NCBI RefSeq assembly: GCF_025751495.1 | Contig: NZ_JAOWKZ010000003.1 | Location: forward strand, 496,001 to 560,000 | From: Albidovulum litorale | GTDB lineage: Bacteria > Pseudomonadota > Alphaproteobacteria > Rhodobacterales > Rhodobacteraceae | Direction: 5' to 3' | Length of the DNA: 64,000 bases | Part shown: positions 17,258 through 26,593 of the stretch, one piece after another | Position numbering within the stretch: the stretch's first letter is position 1 | Layout of the letters: the number at the start of each line of letters is the position of its first letter | Position numbers and translations under genes: made by a program | The notes under the pieces: model-generated | Database searches by the model: none | The model's input: only the letters and a program-made list of their open reading frames with translations | Told to the model about the DNA's origin: nothing

Positions 17258-18178
17258 TCACGCACGGCGTGTGATATAGCCCCAGACCTCGCCCATCACC
17301 CAGACCGTACTGAGGATCATTACGAATGGCAGCGCCTTGAGATATCTACGCCCACGGCCCTTCTTACGCTGCAAAAGCCCGTGCCGAAGCCATAAAAGAG
17401 GTGCGATCGCCGGGCTTGCCAGAATGTATTTTAGCCGCTGGCCGGGTGTGAACTGCATCGCACGAATTTTGCCGAAGAGACGCCCCCAGTGGAACCGCTC
17501 GATCAGAAGCGATCCAAGCCGTGCCTGCGCACGACCATGGAAGACCACAAGGTCCGACGAAAGGTAAAGCGCCTCGCCCCGGTCAAGGAAATAGGAATGG
17601 ACGAGGGGCTCGTGGAACCGCTCGCTCCAGATCGGGCGGGTATCCTCCAGCGCCTTGCGCGAATAGCTGACATTGACGTCCGAAACCCAAGCAACCGGTC
17701 CGCTGTCGAACGGCCGTGCGTAGCGGCCGAAATCGGTGACATAGACCGCCCAGTTCAGAAGACCGACCGGTTCGCGGCACTCGATGGCGCCGCCGATGAC
17801 GTTGTGGCCTAATTCCGCATGAAGCTGCATCAACCGGCGCGCCCAGTCCCGCCGCGGCCAGCCGCGCTCCTCCAGAATGCCAATGATATCGCCTGTTGCG
17901 GCCGCGAGGCCTGCGGCGCGCCGGCGGTCGTAAAGTTCGTGTTGTCCGGCCTCGGTTGTGATCGGGCGTTCAGGCACGATGGCGCCGATGTCGAGGAACC
18001 GAACGCCCGGAAACTCTTTCGCCATCGCGGCGATTTCGGCGATGCTCTGGTCGTAGGGTACGATCACCTCGACCGGCCCTTCATAGTCAAAATGCATCAC
18101 CTCGCCCAGAAACCCGCGCAGCTGTTCGCCTGAATCAACGATGGTAACGATGAGCGAGAGTTTCCTGACGTCGGACAC
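17258..18178 (-). CDS. Family 2-like glycosyltransferase, membrane-attached
   Basis: This 306-residue protein has a GT-A-like start (KLSLIVTIVDSGEQLRGFLG) and a nucleotide-sugar region around ITTEAGQHELYDRRRAAGLA. The usual DxD is not obvious, but VAWVSDVNVSYSRKALED corresponds to the acceptor-side region of GT2 enzymes. The C-terminus has hydrophobic segments (LKYILASPAIAPLLWL and ALPFVMILSTVWVMGEVWGY) fitting anchorage in the inner membrane. It leads a minus-strand pair with an oxidoreductase gene 28 bases upstream. The sugar and acceptor are unknown. Confidence 0.65.
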   Translation of the reverse strand: MSDVRKLSLIVTIVDSGEQLRGFLGEVMHFDYEGPVEVIVPYDQSIAEIAAMAKEFPGVRFLDIGAIVPERPITTEAGQHELYDRRRAAGLAAATGDIIGILEERGWPRRDWARRLMQLHAELGHNVIGGAIECREPVGLLNWAVYVTDFGRYARPFDSGPVAWVSDVNVSYSRKALEDTRPIWSERFHEPLVHSYFLDRGEALYLSSDLVVFHGRAQARLGSLLIERFHWGRLFGKIRAMQFTPGQRLKYILASPAIAPLLWLRHGLLQRKKGRGRRYLKALPFVMILSTVWVMGEVWGYITRRA

Positions 18179-18206
18179 GGGGGGCGCTTCCTTTCAAGTC
18201 ACTCGA

Positions 18207-19256
18207 TCATTTTCCGCCGGCCAGTGATGGCAGCCTGACCGGCAATCCGGCACGCGAGCTTTCGGGCACCGCGACCGCTATCTCAACGGCGCGCAGTGCT
18301 GCATCAGCATCAGCGATGCGCAAACCCGTTCTGCCTTCGGTGAGGCCGATGAAATCCGCCAGTTCCTCCTGAAAGGACTGTACCGCCGTCGTCTTCCAGG
18401 ATTTCAGCTTTTCCCGCACCTTGATGTCGAAATAGCGCTTGCGCAGGGTCCTTGCCTCACCTCCGGTCTCGTCCATGGTGATCAGCAGGTTCTCCATCGG
18501 CGCGTAGGCCCCCCGAACCATGCCCTTCGTGCCATAGACCTCAACCGCGCTCTGATAGCCTTTCCAGTCGTTCCAGGTCGCCTGATAGATCGCGGCGAGG
18601 CCAGAGGACGACTTGAAGATCGCCATTGCGTTGTCTTCCGATCCCGGCACCTGCCATACTTTCTCACTGGCGACGCCGTAGATCTCGACAATGTCGCCCA
18701 TCAGGTAGTGGGCGATATCGGTCATGTGGATGCCGACATCCCAGAGCGCGCCGCCCCCTGACATGGGCGCACGGTATTCCCATTCATTGGCGAAGTTGGA
18801 GAGGCCCCCGTGCCCGCCATAGACGCGGATATGGTCGATCTCGCCAATGAGCCCCTGATCCAGAACATTCTTCACATAGGCGAACGCGGGGTAGTACCGC
18901 ATGTTGAAGCCGGCACCGAGCGCGCGGCCTGCTTCCCTTGCCGCCGCATGGATGCGCCGGGCGCCCTCGACCGTATTCGACAGAGGCTTTTCCGTCAGGA
19001 CATGCAGCCCCGCCTTGAAGGCAGCAAGGCAAATCGGTTCGCGCACATGGGCTGGGGTGGAGATCACCACGGCATCCATCGGAACCCCTAGAAATGAGTC
19101 GAGGTCAGTAAATACCTGCGCGCCATGGGCATGGGCACGGGCCTTTTCTTCGGTCACATCCATCACCGCAACCAGTTCGGTGTGCTTCTCGGCCAGGATC
19201 GTCGCAACCCGCATCTGGCCGATCTTACCGGCAGCCCCGATCACCCCAATCCGCAT
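18207..19256 (-). CDS. Gfo/Idh/MocA-family sugar oxidoreductase
   Basis: This protein is 349 residues from ATG 19256, which has a GGAAGGATCGG ribosome site. The Rossmann motif MRIGVIGAAGKIGQMRVATI opens the protein. The EKP motif of the family is seen in GLHVLTEKPLSNTVEGARRI, and DVGIHMTDIAHYLMGD is the conserved active-site helix region. It would oxidise or reduce a sugar or cyclitol, probably a nucleotide sugar given the glycosyltransferase neighbours. Cytoplasmic. Starting at 19307 is possible but less likely. Confidence 0.85.
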   Translation of the reverse strand: MRIGVIGAAGKIGQMRVATILAEKHTELVAVMDVTEEKARAHAHGAQVFTDLDSFLGVPMDAVVISTPAHVREPICLAAFKAGLHVLTEKPLSNTVEGARRIHAAAREAGRALGAGFNMRYYPAFAYVKNVLDQGLIGEIDHIRVYGGHGGLSNFANEWEYRAPMSGGGALWDVGIHMTDIAHYLMGDIVEIYGVASEKVWQVPGSEDNAMAIFKSSSGLAAIYQATWNDWKGYQSAVEVYGTKGMVRGAYAPMENLLITMDETGGEARTLRKRYFDIKVREKLKSWKTTAVQSFQEELADFIGLTEGRTGLRIADADAALRAVEIAVAVPESSRAGLPVRLPSLAGGK

Positions 19257-19420
19257 GTCCGATCCTTCCCGCGCCACCTTTGGCGCCGAATGTATTCCGT
19301 AGTTCAATGCGTTGCGGCTAGCATAGCGCCCGGATTCGGACCAGCCCGCGCAAGTTCGGTTGGTTCCAATGGGGCTGGGCTGTGGCTATTCTGCGCCCCA
19401 GTGGCCAAGTGGGTGACGGG

Positions 19421-20488
19421 ATGGAAACAGACTTGAGGGGAAGCAGGGTCTTCGTCACCGGGGCGTCCGGCTTCATCGGGCGGCGTCTGGTGGCGGCACT
19501 GGTGAAAGCAGGGGCCGAGGTTTCGGTCCTGAGCCGGTCCCGCGCAGCGCTGCGAGGCCTGCCGCAAGGGGTAAAGGCACGGATCGGGTCGATATCGGAC
19601 CGGGCGCTGGTGGAAACCGCGCTTCACGGGCAGGATGTGCTCTTCAACCTTGCCTACGACATTCGCGCCACTGCCGCAGAAAACCTGTCTGGCTTCGACA
19701 AGCTCATGGCGGCGGCTGAGGCCGCAGAAGTGGGGCGCATCGTCCACACGTCTTCCATTGTCGTTTATGATGCCTGGCCGGACCGCGATTGCACTGAGAC
19801 GGGTTCGATGGATCGGCCCGGCGGTGGCCATTACCGTCAGGCGAAGATCGAGATGGAGAGGCGGCTCATGGCCGGTCGCCTGCCCGCCGCGATCCTGCAA
19901 CCGACCATTGTCTGGGGACCGGGATCGTCTCTCTGGACCGACGGTTTTGCTCGCGCACTTCTGGCGGGCGGGGTAATCATTCCGGAGCCGGAAGGTCTCT
20001 GTAACGGGGTCTTTGTCGATGACGCTGTGCAAGCCTGCATCAAGGCGGCGGCTCTGCCGGATCTCCGTCACGAACGATTTGTCATTTCCGGGCCAGAGCC
20101 CTTCCCATGGTCGGCGCTCGTCGACGGCTATGCGGGCATTCTCAACACAGCGGGCGCAACCCGCGTACCGGTTGAAGAGATTGCCCGCAATCTCGGCCCG
20201 CGGCCGGATGACAGTACTGGCAACGGGCTTTCGCTTGCCGCCCGGATCAGTGCCGCAGGACGGCGCGCGCTTGGGCATCGCCGGTTCGAAGCGCTTGTAG
20301 GTTTCGTCAAGGCAAAACTCTCGAAGGGCGGCGCGCTCTATCCCGACCATCATCTTCTGGAGGAGTATTCCGGCAAGGGTATCTGCCACATTGAACTTGC
20401 CCGGAACCGGCTTGGTTATGAGCCCGAGTATGACCTCGAACACGGACTGAAGGCATCGGAAGACTACCTGCGGTCCTTCAAATCCTAA
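19421..20488 (+). CDS. NAD-dependent epimerase/dehydratase (extended SDR)
   Basis: This protein is 355 residues from ATG 19421. It has the TGxxGxxG motif (RVFVTGASGFIGRRLVAALV), the catalytic Ser region (RIVHTSSIVVYDAWPD) and YxxxK in HYRQAKIEME. Segments such as PAAILQPTIVWGPGSSLWTD and GVFVDDAVQACIKAA are standard for sugar epimerases. It probably modifies a nucleotide-linked sugar used by the flanking glycosyltransferases. Its stop codon overlaps the stop of the convergent glycosyltransferase gene by four bases. Confidence 0.85.
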   Translation: METDLRGSRVFVTGASGFIGRRLVAALVKAGAEVSVLSRSRAALRGLPQGVKARIGSISDRALVETALHGQDVLFNLAYDIRATAAENLSGFDKLMAAAEAAEVGRIVHTSSIVVYDAWPDRDCTETGSMDRPGGGHYRQAKIEMERRLMAGRLPAAILQPTIVWGPGSSLWTDGFARALLAGGVIIPEPEGLCNGVFVDDAVQACIKAAALPDLRHERFVISGPEPFPWSALVDGYAGILNTAGATRVPVEEIARNLGPRPDDSTGNGLSLAARISAAGRRALGHRRFEALVGFVKAKLSKGGALYPDHHLLEEYSGKGICHIELARNRLGYEPEYDLEHGLKASEDYLRSFKS

Positions 20489-21630
20489 GCTCGCCCGGCG
20501 AGCCTGATATAGGTCTCCTCGAATTGACGGTGCACCCAGTCAGGATCGAACCGATCAAGTCGCGATTTCGTGAGAGCCGCCTTACCCATGTTTTTCCGAA
20601 GCATTTCATCCATCGCAATGCGTGCTACCGCATCGGCCGTGGCCTCGACATCACCGATGGGCACGACAGCGCCCACCTCGTCGTCGATCAGTTCCACCAC
20701 GCCCGAACAAGCCGCCGCGATGGAGGGGATACCCGCCTGAAAAGCTTCGACGATGGTGAAGGGCAAGGCCTCCCATCGCGAGGTCAAAAGGAAGAGGTCG
20801 GAGGCGCGCAGGTAAAGATGCGGTCGGTTAACCCGCCCAAGAAAGCGCAAGTGCGCGTCAACTCCGCGCGCGCGCGCAAGGGCCTTGAGCCGCTCCTCAT
20901 CCGGGCCGTCACCGGCCACGACAAAGCGAAGACCGGGATGATTCTTGATCAGCCGCGCCACCACGTCGATCAGAATATCCACGCCTTTTTGGTGCACGAG
21001 CCGCGCGACGGTGATGATCAGCACCTCGCCATCCCCAAGCAATTCCTTCCGCAGCGATGCGATCTCTTCCGCGCTGTCATAAGGGGCCGGTGCCACGCCA
21101 AGGCCAATTACCTTCAGCTTATCGTCCGGCACGCCACCGATCCGCGCGAGGTCTGATGCCGACGCATGGGACGGTGTAATTACAAGATCGGTCTTTGCCG
21201 CGATCCCGCCAAAGGAGGCGATCCGCTCTGGCTCGGACCCATGATAGGTGACGGCAAGCGGGATGCCCGTGCCGATCCGCGCCAGATTGGCGACAAGGGC
21301 GGGGGCCGATTCATGGGCGTGGATCAGGTCGACCCGGTTGGCCTTCAGCCAGCGGCGCAGCGCACGCGCTCCGCGCACCACCTGCAAAAGCCGCATCGGC
21401 AGGCCACCGCCGCCATCAGCCGAGACGAATTTGGTCGGTAGATCGAGAAAATCGGGCTCGGTCTCGGGTCCCGCCCAGGCGGCCGGCGTGCCACCCAGAG
21501 TCACCCTATGACCATGCCCCCGCATCCAGTCGCGCAGGCACAAAACGTGGCGCGTAATGCCGCCGACACCAAATTGTGTCTGAAGTTCCAGTATGTGAAG
21601 CCTGACCACGGCCGGTTCGTCCTGCGTCAT
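20485..21630 (-). CDS. Glycosyltransferase family 4
   Basis: This 381-residue protein is a GT-B fold enzyme. The N-terminal part (LHILELQTQFGVGGITRHVL) has the GGxxxH-like acceptor loop. The C-terminal donor domain shows VLIITVARLVHQKGVDILID and the E-x7-E region in EALPFTIVEAFQAGIPSIAA. It transfers a sugar from a nucleotide donor to a growing glycan in the cytoplasm. It lies head-to-head with the GT4 gene at 21870-23042. Confidence 0.88.
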   Translation of the reverse strand: MTQDEPAVVRLHILELQTQFGVGGITRHVLCLRDWMRGHGHRVTLGGTPAAWAGPETEPDFLDLPTKFVSADGGGGLPMRLLQVVRGARALRRWLKANRVDLIHAHESAPALVANLARIGTGIPLAVTYHGSEPERIASFGGIAAKTDLVITPSHASASDLARIGGVPDDKLKVIGLGVAPAPYDSAEEIASLRKELLGDGEVLIITVARLVHQKGVDILIDVVARLIKNHPGLRFVVAGDGPDEERLKALARARGVDAHLRFLGRVNRPHLYLRASDLFLLTSRWEALPFTIVEAFQAGIPSIAAACSGVVELIDDEVGAVVPIGDVEATADAVARIAMDEMLRKNMGKAALTKSRLDRFDPDWVHRQFEETYIRLAGRA

Positions 21631-21869
21631 GTCCCTGAATGCAACTTGCGACTATAGACTCTTTCCATAGCGTAACTGCATCCCCGTGACATCCCCAACA
21701 AACCTTAGGCTCCTGATCCTGATCCGATCGGTGATGGAAAAGAAACGAAGTGGCCGATTTGCCATCTTTGCGGTCCGCTCAGCCTCGCGGCCGTCAGAAG
21801 TCAGGGAAGCGGTTGGGCAAAGATGTTATTTCGCTTATGGAAGGTGCCAACGGGCACGGAGGATCGGGC

Positions 21870-23042
21870 ATGCATGTCGGCATAGACGCCACATCATGGG
21901 ACAATGAACGCGGTTTCGGCCGTTTCACCCGCAGCCTTGTTTCGGCACTTGCTGCCCGAGATAACGGGTTCCGCTATACGCTCTTGTTCGACCGAGCACC
22001 TGAACGCCCCGTCCCGGAGGGCGTTGAAGTCACAATCGCAGGAGCGCGGCGATCCATGTCCGAGGCATCTTCGGGTACGAAGGCGCGGGGCGGCGCTGAC
22101 ATGTTTACCCTGTCACGCGCAGCAAAGGAGCTCGGCGCTGATCTCTTCTTCTTCCCCGCGCATTACTCGTTCTATCCGATCTTCAGCCGGGTGCCGAAAC
22201 TCGTCTGCATCCACGACACGATCCCGGAACGCTTCCCCGACCTTATCTTTCCAACGAAGCGCAATTTCATGCTGTGGCAGGTAAAAACTCGGCTCGCGCT
22301 CTTTCAGGCGCGACGGGTTCTGACCGTGTCGGACGCGTCGGCCAACGATATCTCTAATATCTTGAAAGTCCCGCGCGACCGCATCGATGTCACGACAGAG
22401 GGACCATTCGAGGCGTTCGGCCTGATCGAGGATGAGGCCCGGATCGCCGCCACACGCGCGCGTCACGACATTGCCGATGGCGACAGGCTGCTGGTCTATG
22501 TCGGCGGTTTCAACCGCCACAAGAACGTGCTGCGCCTGATCGAAGCGATGCCCGAGATTCTCGCCGCCTGCCCCGAGGCACGGCTGGCCATCGTCGGGCG
22601 CATCACAGGTGACCGGTTCTGGGACAATGTGGAGGAACTGACAGCAGGCGCCGCGCGCGATGCCCGCGCTTCGGGCCGGATCAGCTTCACCGGCGAAATC
22701 GACGACGGTGAGCTGGCGGAGCTGCTGGCGGGAGCGGAGGCGCTTGTGCTGCCCTCGCTTTGGGAAGGGTTCGGCCTGCCGGCGGTCGAGGCGATGGCCT
22801 GCGGCACACCGGTTCTGGCATCCGATCGCGGCAGCCTGCCCGAGGTGGTGGGCGATGGAGGTCTCCTGTTCGACCCCCGACAAACAGAGGACATCGCGCA
22901 ATCCGCGATCCGGCTTCTGTCAGAGCCTGAACTGCAGTCGGAGCTGCGCCGCAACGCCCTTGCACGGGCAAAAATGTTCACATGGGACCGTTCGGCCGAA
23001 CTGGTCGAAAGCGCATTCCGCCGCACGGTCTCGCCGACGTGA
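21870..23042 (+). CDS. Glycosyltransferase family 4
   Basis: This protein is 390 residues from ATG 21870, chosen because GGAGG lies eight bases upstream; longer frames from 21750 or 21837 have weaker sites. The protein begins MHVGIDATSWDNERGFGRFT. The donor domain has RLLVYVGGFNRHKNVLRLIE and the E-x7-E motif in PSLWEGFGLPAVEAMACGTP. It is a retaining GT-B enzyme of the mannosyl-/rhamnosyl-like group; the exact sugar is not readable. It forms the plus-strand arm of the glycan cluster. Confidence 0.88.
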   Translation: MHVGIDATSWDNERGFGRFTRSLVSALAARDNGFRYTLLFDRAPERPVPEGVEVTIAGARRSMSEASSGTKARGGADMFTLSRAAKELGADLFFFPAHYSFYPIFSRVPKLVCIHDTIPERFPDLIFPTKRNFMLWQVKTRLALFQARRVLTVSDASANDISNILKVPRDRIDVTTEGPFEAFGLIEDEARIAATRARHDIADGDRLLVYVGGFNRHKNVLRLIEAMPEILAACPEARLAIVGRITGDRFWDNVEELTAGAARDARASGRISFTGEIDDGELAELLAGAEALVLPSLWEGFGLPAVEAMACGTPVLASDRGSLPEVVGDGGLLFDPRQTEDIAQSAIRLLSEPELQSELRRNALARAKMFTWDRSAELVESAFRRTVSPT

Positions 23043-23095
23043 CCGTTCATGAGAAACGGACATCAGCCATAAAAAGGGTTTCCTCGGCTCGGCGC

Positions 23096-23521
23096 TCAGG
23101 CGGCGGCCTCTTTGGCCAGCTTGCGGATGCGGCCTATCATTGCCTTCAGACCGTTCGACCGCTGCGAAGAAAGATGATCATCAAGTCCGAGCCGTCCCAG
23201 CTCGGCCCCGGCATCGACCTTGAGAACCTCTGCCACGGTTAAGCCAGAGTAGAGCGCGTGGAGGATGGCGATAAGGCCGCGCACGATCATCGCGTCACTG
23301 TCGCCCTGAAAATCGAACCGCGCCCCGGCGCCTGTGCCGTCAATCCGCGGCAGGAACCAGACCTGGCTGGCGCATCCTTCCACCTTGGTTGCAGGCACCT
23401 GAAAGGCCGGGTCAAGCGGAGCCATCGCTTTTCCCATCTCGATCACATGCCGATACCGCTCCTCCCAGTCGTCGAGGAACTCAAAGGTCTCGGCAATATC
23501 CTCGAAGGCTTCGGTTGCCAT
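23096..23521 (-). CDS. sufE: SufE-family Fe-S cluster assembly protein
   Basis: This protein is 141 residues from ATG 23521, with GGAG just upstream. It has the SufE layout: AFEDIAETFEFLDDWEERYR, then VPATKVEGCASQVWFLPRID with the persulfide-accepting Cys, and FQGDSDAMIVRGLIAILHAL. SufE takes sulfur from the cysteine desulfurase SufS and passes it to the SUF scaffold. No suf operon is nearby, so it works in trans. The frame to 23596 adds a poor N-terminus. Confidence 0.92.
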   Translation of the reverse strand: MATEAFEDIAETFEFLDDWEERYRHVIEMGKAMAPLDPAFQVPATKVEGCASQVWFLPRIDGTGAGARFDFQGDSDAMIVRGLIAILHALYSGLTVAEVLKVDAGAELGRLGLDDHLSSQRSNGLKAMIGRIRKLAKEAAA

Positions 23522-23648
23522 GATGATCTCCGTTGCAGCAATCATTGACCTAGTTGCAAAGCCTCGCGGCGTCCAGTCATCGGGGACCCTTTTCACAACC
23601 GTCCGAATGGGCTAGGCAGAACGCGGAGCTGGAAGGGAGCCGCCACGC

Positions 23649-24119
23649 ATGAGATTGCCTGTCACCGGTCTGCTGATCCTTGCGCTGACGCTCGGCGCCT
23701 GCGGCAAGGTCCGCGAAAGCCGCCTTAACCCTTTCAACTGGTTCGGCCGATCGGAGACTGTCGTGGTCGCGACCGAGGGTGTCGTGCCCGGCCGCCCCGA
23801 CGATCCGCGTGTGCTTGTGGCTGACGTGACCGATATGGAAGTCGCGCGCCAACCGGGCGGGGCGATCATTCGCGCCTCAGGCCTGCCGCCAACGCAAGGC
23901 TGGTGGGATACGGCGCTGGTGCCGGAAAATGATGGCGTTCCGGTCGACGGCGTCCTGACCTATCGCTTTGTTCTTGCCGAGCCTCTGGGCACCAAACCCG
24001 TCTCAACCCGCCAATCGCGGGAACTGACGGCCGCGACCTATATCTCGGATATCAAACTCGCCGGGGTTAGCCAGATCGTGGTGGTCGGCGCTCAGAATAG
24101 CCGTGCAAGCCGCCGCTGA
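23649..24119 (+). CDS. Conserved lipoprotein of unknown function
   Basis: This 156-residue protein has a lipoprotein signal peptide, MRLPVTGLLILALTLGACGK, with lipobox L-G-A-C and a mature start at Cys18. The rest contains DVTDMEVARQPGGAIIRASG and WWDTALVPENDGVPVDGVLT, a pattern I know from Rhodobacteraceae proteins without assigned role. It is probably anchored in the envelope. It lies divergent from sufE. Confidence 0.82.
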   Translation: MRLPVTGLLILALTLGACGKVRESRLNPFNWFGRSETVVVATEGVVPGRPDDPRVLVADVTDMEVARQPGGAIIRASGLPPTQGWWDTALVPENDGVPVDGVLTYRFVLAEPLGTKPVSTRQSRELTAATYISDIKLAGVSQIVVVGAQNSRASRR

Positions 24120-24141
24120 GGCGCCACTTCGGAATTACACC

Positions 24142-25296
24142 TCAGACCGGAACAACCCGTACCGCGCCACCCTTGGCCGAAAGCGCAATCTCGCCCTTGC
24201 AGAGCCGCATCGCGTCATTGCCGAAGACTTCGCCGCGCCAGCCCTTGAGGGCCGCAACAGACTTCTCGCCCGCAGCCAGCGCGTCCAGATCTCCTGACGA
24301 CGCGATCAGCTTGGGTGCGACACCCGCAGATTCGGACTTGGCCTTCAGAAGCACGCGCAGCAGGTCAGCAAGCGCGGTGTTGACCTGCAACTGATCACGG
24401 CTGGTATCGGGCTTGGGATAATTCTCGGGCTTGACCGCGAGACCCGCCTTCACTGCCGCAATGATCCCCTCGGCGATGTCAGGCCGCCGCCCTTCGCGCA
24501 AGAGAAGCCGCGACCGGCCAAGCTCTTCGACCGTGGTGGGTTTGGTCGAGGCCAGTTCCAGAAGCGCATCGTCCTTGAAAACCCGGCTGCGCGGCACGTT
24601 TCGGGTCTGCGCATAGCTTTCACGGAACTCAGCGAGTTCGCGGACGATCGCGAGGAACTTGCCCGAATTGGTCCGCGTCTTGACCCGCATCCAGGCCTCT
24701 TCGGGCCGGTTGGTATAGGTTTCGGGATCGAGAAGCACCGCTTCTTCCTCCTCCACCCAGAGCTGGCGCCCGGTGCGCTTCAGTTCCTTGTCGAGGAATT
24801 CGTAGATCACCCTTAGATGGGTGACATCGGCAATCGCATAGGTCTTCTGCGCTTCGGACAGCGGGCGGCGCGACCAGTCGGTGAAGCGCGAGGTCTTGTC
24901 GAGCGATTGCTTGGCGATCTTGCGAACGAGGGTTTCATAGCCGACCTGATCGCCGAAGCCGCAGACCATGGCGGCGATCTGCGTGTCGAAGAGCGGCTCG
25001 GGAAAGACATTTCCCTCGACGAAGAAGATCTCCAGATCCTGCCTTGCGGCATGAAAGACCTTTACGGTGCCTTTGTGACGAAAGAGGTCGTAGAGCGGTT
25101 CCAGCGACAGCCCGTTTGACAGCGGATCGACCAGCACCGCCTCGCCGTGTTCGCCGGGCAGCGCAAGCTGCACGAGGCACAGCTTTGAGTAGTACGTCCG
25201 TTCGCGGAGGAATTCGGTATCGACGGTGACATATGCCTCCGCCTTGGCTTTGTCACAGAACCGGGCGAGGTCTTCCGTCGTCGTTATCGTATACAT
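24142..25296 (-). CDS. rnd: Ribonuclease D
   Basis: This protein is 384 residues from ATG 25296 (ATG 25323 also possible). The DEDD exonuclease core is intact: VTVDTEFLRERTYYSKLCLV gives the first Asp and Glu, FHAARQDLEIF the second Asp, and KTYAIADVTHL the Tyr-Asp pair. An HRDC-like domain follows (FLAIVRELAEFRESYAQTRN). The enzyme trims 3' ends of tRNA precursors and other structured RNA in the cytoplasm. It stands alone. Confidence 0.93.
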   Translation of the reverse strand: MYTITTTEDLARFCDKAKAEAYVTVDTEFLRERTYYSKLCLVQLALPGEHGEAVLVDPLSNGLSLEPLYDLFRHKGTVKVFHAARQDLEIFFVEGNVFPEPLFDTQIAAMVCGFGDQVGYETLVRKIAKQSLDKTSRFTDWSRRPLSEAQKTYAIADVTHLRVIYEFLDKELKRTGRQLWVEEEEAVLLDPETYTNRPEEAWMRVKTRTNSGKFLAIVRELAEFRESYAQTRNVPRSRVFKDDALLELASTKPTTVEELGRSRLLLREGRRPDIAEGIIAAVKAGLAVKPENYPKPDTSRDQLQVNTALADLLRVLLKAKSESAGVAPKLIASSGDLDALAAGEKSVAALKGWRGEVFGNDAMRLCKGEIALSAKGGAVRVVPV

Positions 25297-25511
25297 CAAC
25301 TGTCCGTTCAGGCGCGGGGTCATCCCGCAGGTTCAGCCGTCTTATGTCAAGCGGACGCGATTGGAAAGGCCGGGGAAATTTCATGCCGGAGTGGTGCATT
25401 TCCGCCATGAACAGGGTCTTAAGAATCCGCCTCAAATGCCCCACAACTACAGGTAGATCGAATCCGGAAATCCAGTCTATCCCGGTGGCACCACAACAAA
25501 GGAGGCCACCT

Positions 25512-26006
25512 GTGGAACAATCGAAAATCCTGTCCGCCAATTCGACCATCGCCGCCTATGGTTTTGCTTCGGCGGCCTTTGCGAATGCCTATATCCGCAT
25601 GGATGGGCAGGGTGTGACCAAAAACACGTCTCCCGGCGGCGGTGTCGTCAATGCCCAGATCGGCATGGGCCCGTGGGAGCAGTATTCGCTGGTGCCGCAG
25701 ACAAACGGCACCTTTGGTCTTGTCTCGCGCCAGTGGACTAATGTGGCCGTGCGGATGGGTGACGCGATGATCGCGCAGGGCCAGCGTCAGGTGAACTGCC
25801 AGTTCGGCGTCGGACCTTATGAGACCTACAGATTGCTGGTGACGGGACCGAACCTTTTCACCTTCGAATCGACCGCCCATGCAGGCTGGTACCTTGCACT
25901 GGATACGCTTGGCCAGACCAAGCCGAACGGCGCGGGGGTCGGCAAGGTCTATGGCACTCAGACGCTCGACGCCAAGGCGCAGTTCCAGTTCATTCCCGGC
26001 ACCTAA
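25512..26006 (+). CDS. Fascin-like beta-trefoil protein
   Basis: This protein is 164 residues from GTG 25512, whose ribosome site GGAGG is excellent; longer upstream frames lack one. Three sequence lobes can be seen. AYIRMDG with NAQIGMGPWEQYSLV (about 26-61) is lobe one, VAVRMGD with NCQFGVGPYETYRLL (78-109) is lobe two, and WYLALDT with AQFQFIP (126-162) is lobe three. This threefold pattern fits a beta-trefoil of the fascin type. No signal peptide is evident. Such folds bind carbohydrates or proteins; the ligand is unknown. The stop overlaps that of purN by four bases. Confidence 0.65.
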   Translation: MEQSKILSANSTIAAYGFASAAFANAYIRMDGQGVTKNTSPGGGVVNAQIGMGPWEQYSLVPQTNGTFGLVSRQWTNVAVRMGDAMIAQGQRQVNCQFGVGPYETYRLLVTGPNLFTFESTAHAGWYLALDTLGQTKPNGAGVGKVYGTQTLDAKAQFQFIPGT

Positions 26007-26593
26007 TTGAGAAGAATGGGCGTCCGGTCTCCGGCCGCAAAACGGGCCAGAACCGCCGGGTAAAGCCGATGCTCTTGCTTCAAGACCCGGGCGGCCAGCG
26101 TTTCGGCCGTGTCGCCCGGCTGGACGGGGACACGCGCCTGACCAAGGATCGGCCCGTCATCCAGAACCGGCGTCACTTCATGCACGGTGCAGCCCGCCTC
26201 CGTGTCGCCCGCATCGAGCGCGCGCTGATGAGTGTGAAGGCCGGGATATTTCGGCAGGAGAGAGGGGTGGATGTTCAGCATCCGCCCCTCGAATTTCTGG
26301 ACGAAAGCCGGTGTCAGAACCCGCATGAATCCGGCAAGGCACAGGATGTCGGGTTTGGCGGCAAGGATCGGTTTCAGAAGCTCCGCCTCGAAAGCCACCC
26401 GGTCCGATCCGAAGGGCCGGTGATCGACTGCGGCGGTCGGGATGCCCATCGCAGCGGCCTTCTGCAGACCACCCGCTTCGGGGTCATTCGAAGCAACCAG
26501 CACCGGCCGCGCCGGATGATCACCCACCATGCTTTTGACCAGCGCCACCATGTTGGAGCCGCCGCCTGAAATCAGGATCGCAACACGTTTCAA
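26003..26593 (-). CDS. purN: Phosphoribosylglycinamide formyltransferase
   Basis: This 196-residue protein has the expected GART length. It begins [20 protein letters not shown] and has the folate and catalytic motif [20 protein letters not shown], with a later conserved [20 protein letters not shown]. It transfers a formyl group from 10-formyl-THF to GAR in purine synthesis. Its ATG overlaps the TGA of purM by four bases, forming a purM-purN operon. Confidence 0.97.
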   Translation of the reverse strand: MKRVAILISGGGSNMVALVKSMVGDHPARPVLVASNDPEAGGLQKAAAMGIPTAAVDHRPFGSDRVAFEAELLKPILAAKPDILCLAGFMRVLTPAFVQKFEGRMLNIHPSLLPKYPGLHTHQRALDAGDTEAGCTVHEVTPVLDDGPILGQARVPVQPGDTAETLAARVLKQEHRLYPAVLARFAAGDRTPILLN

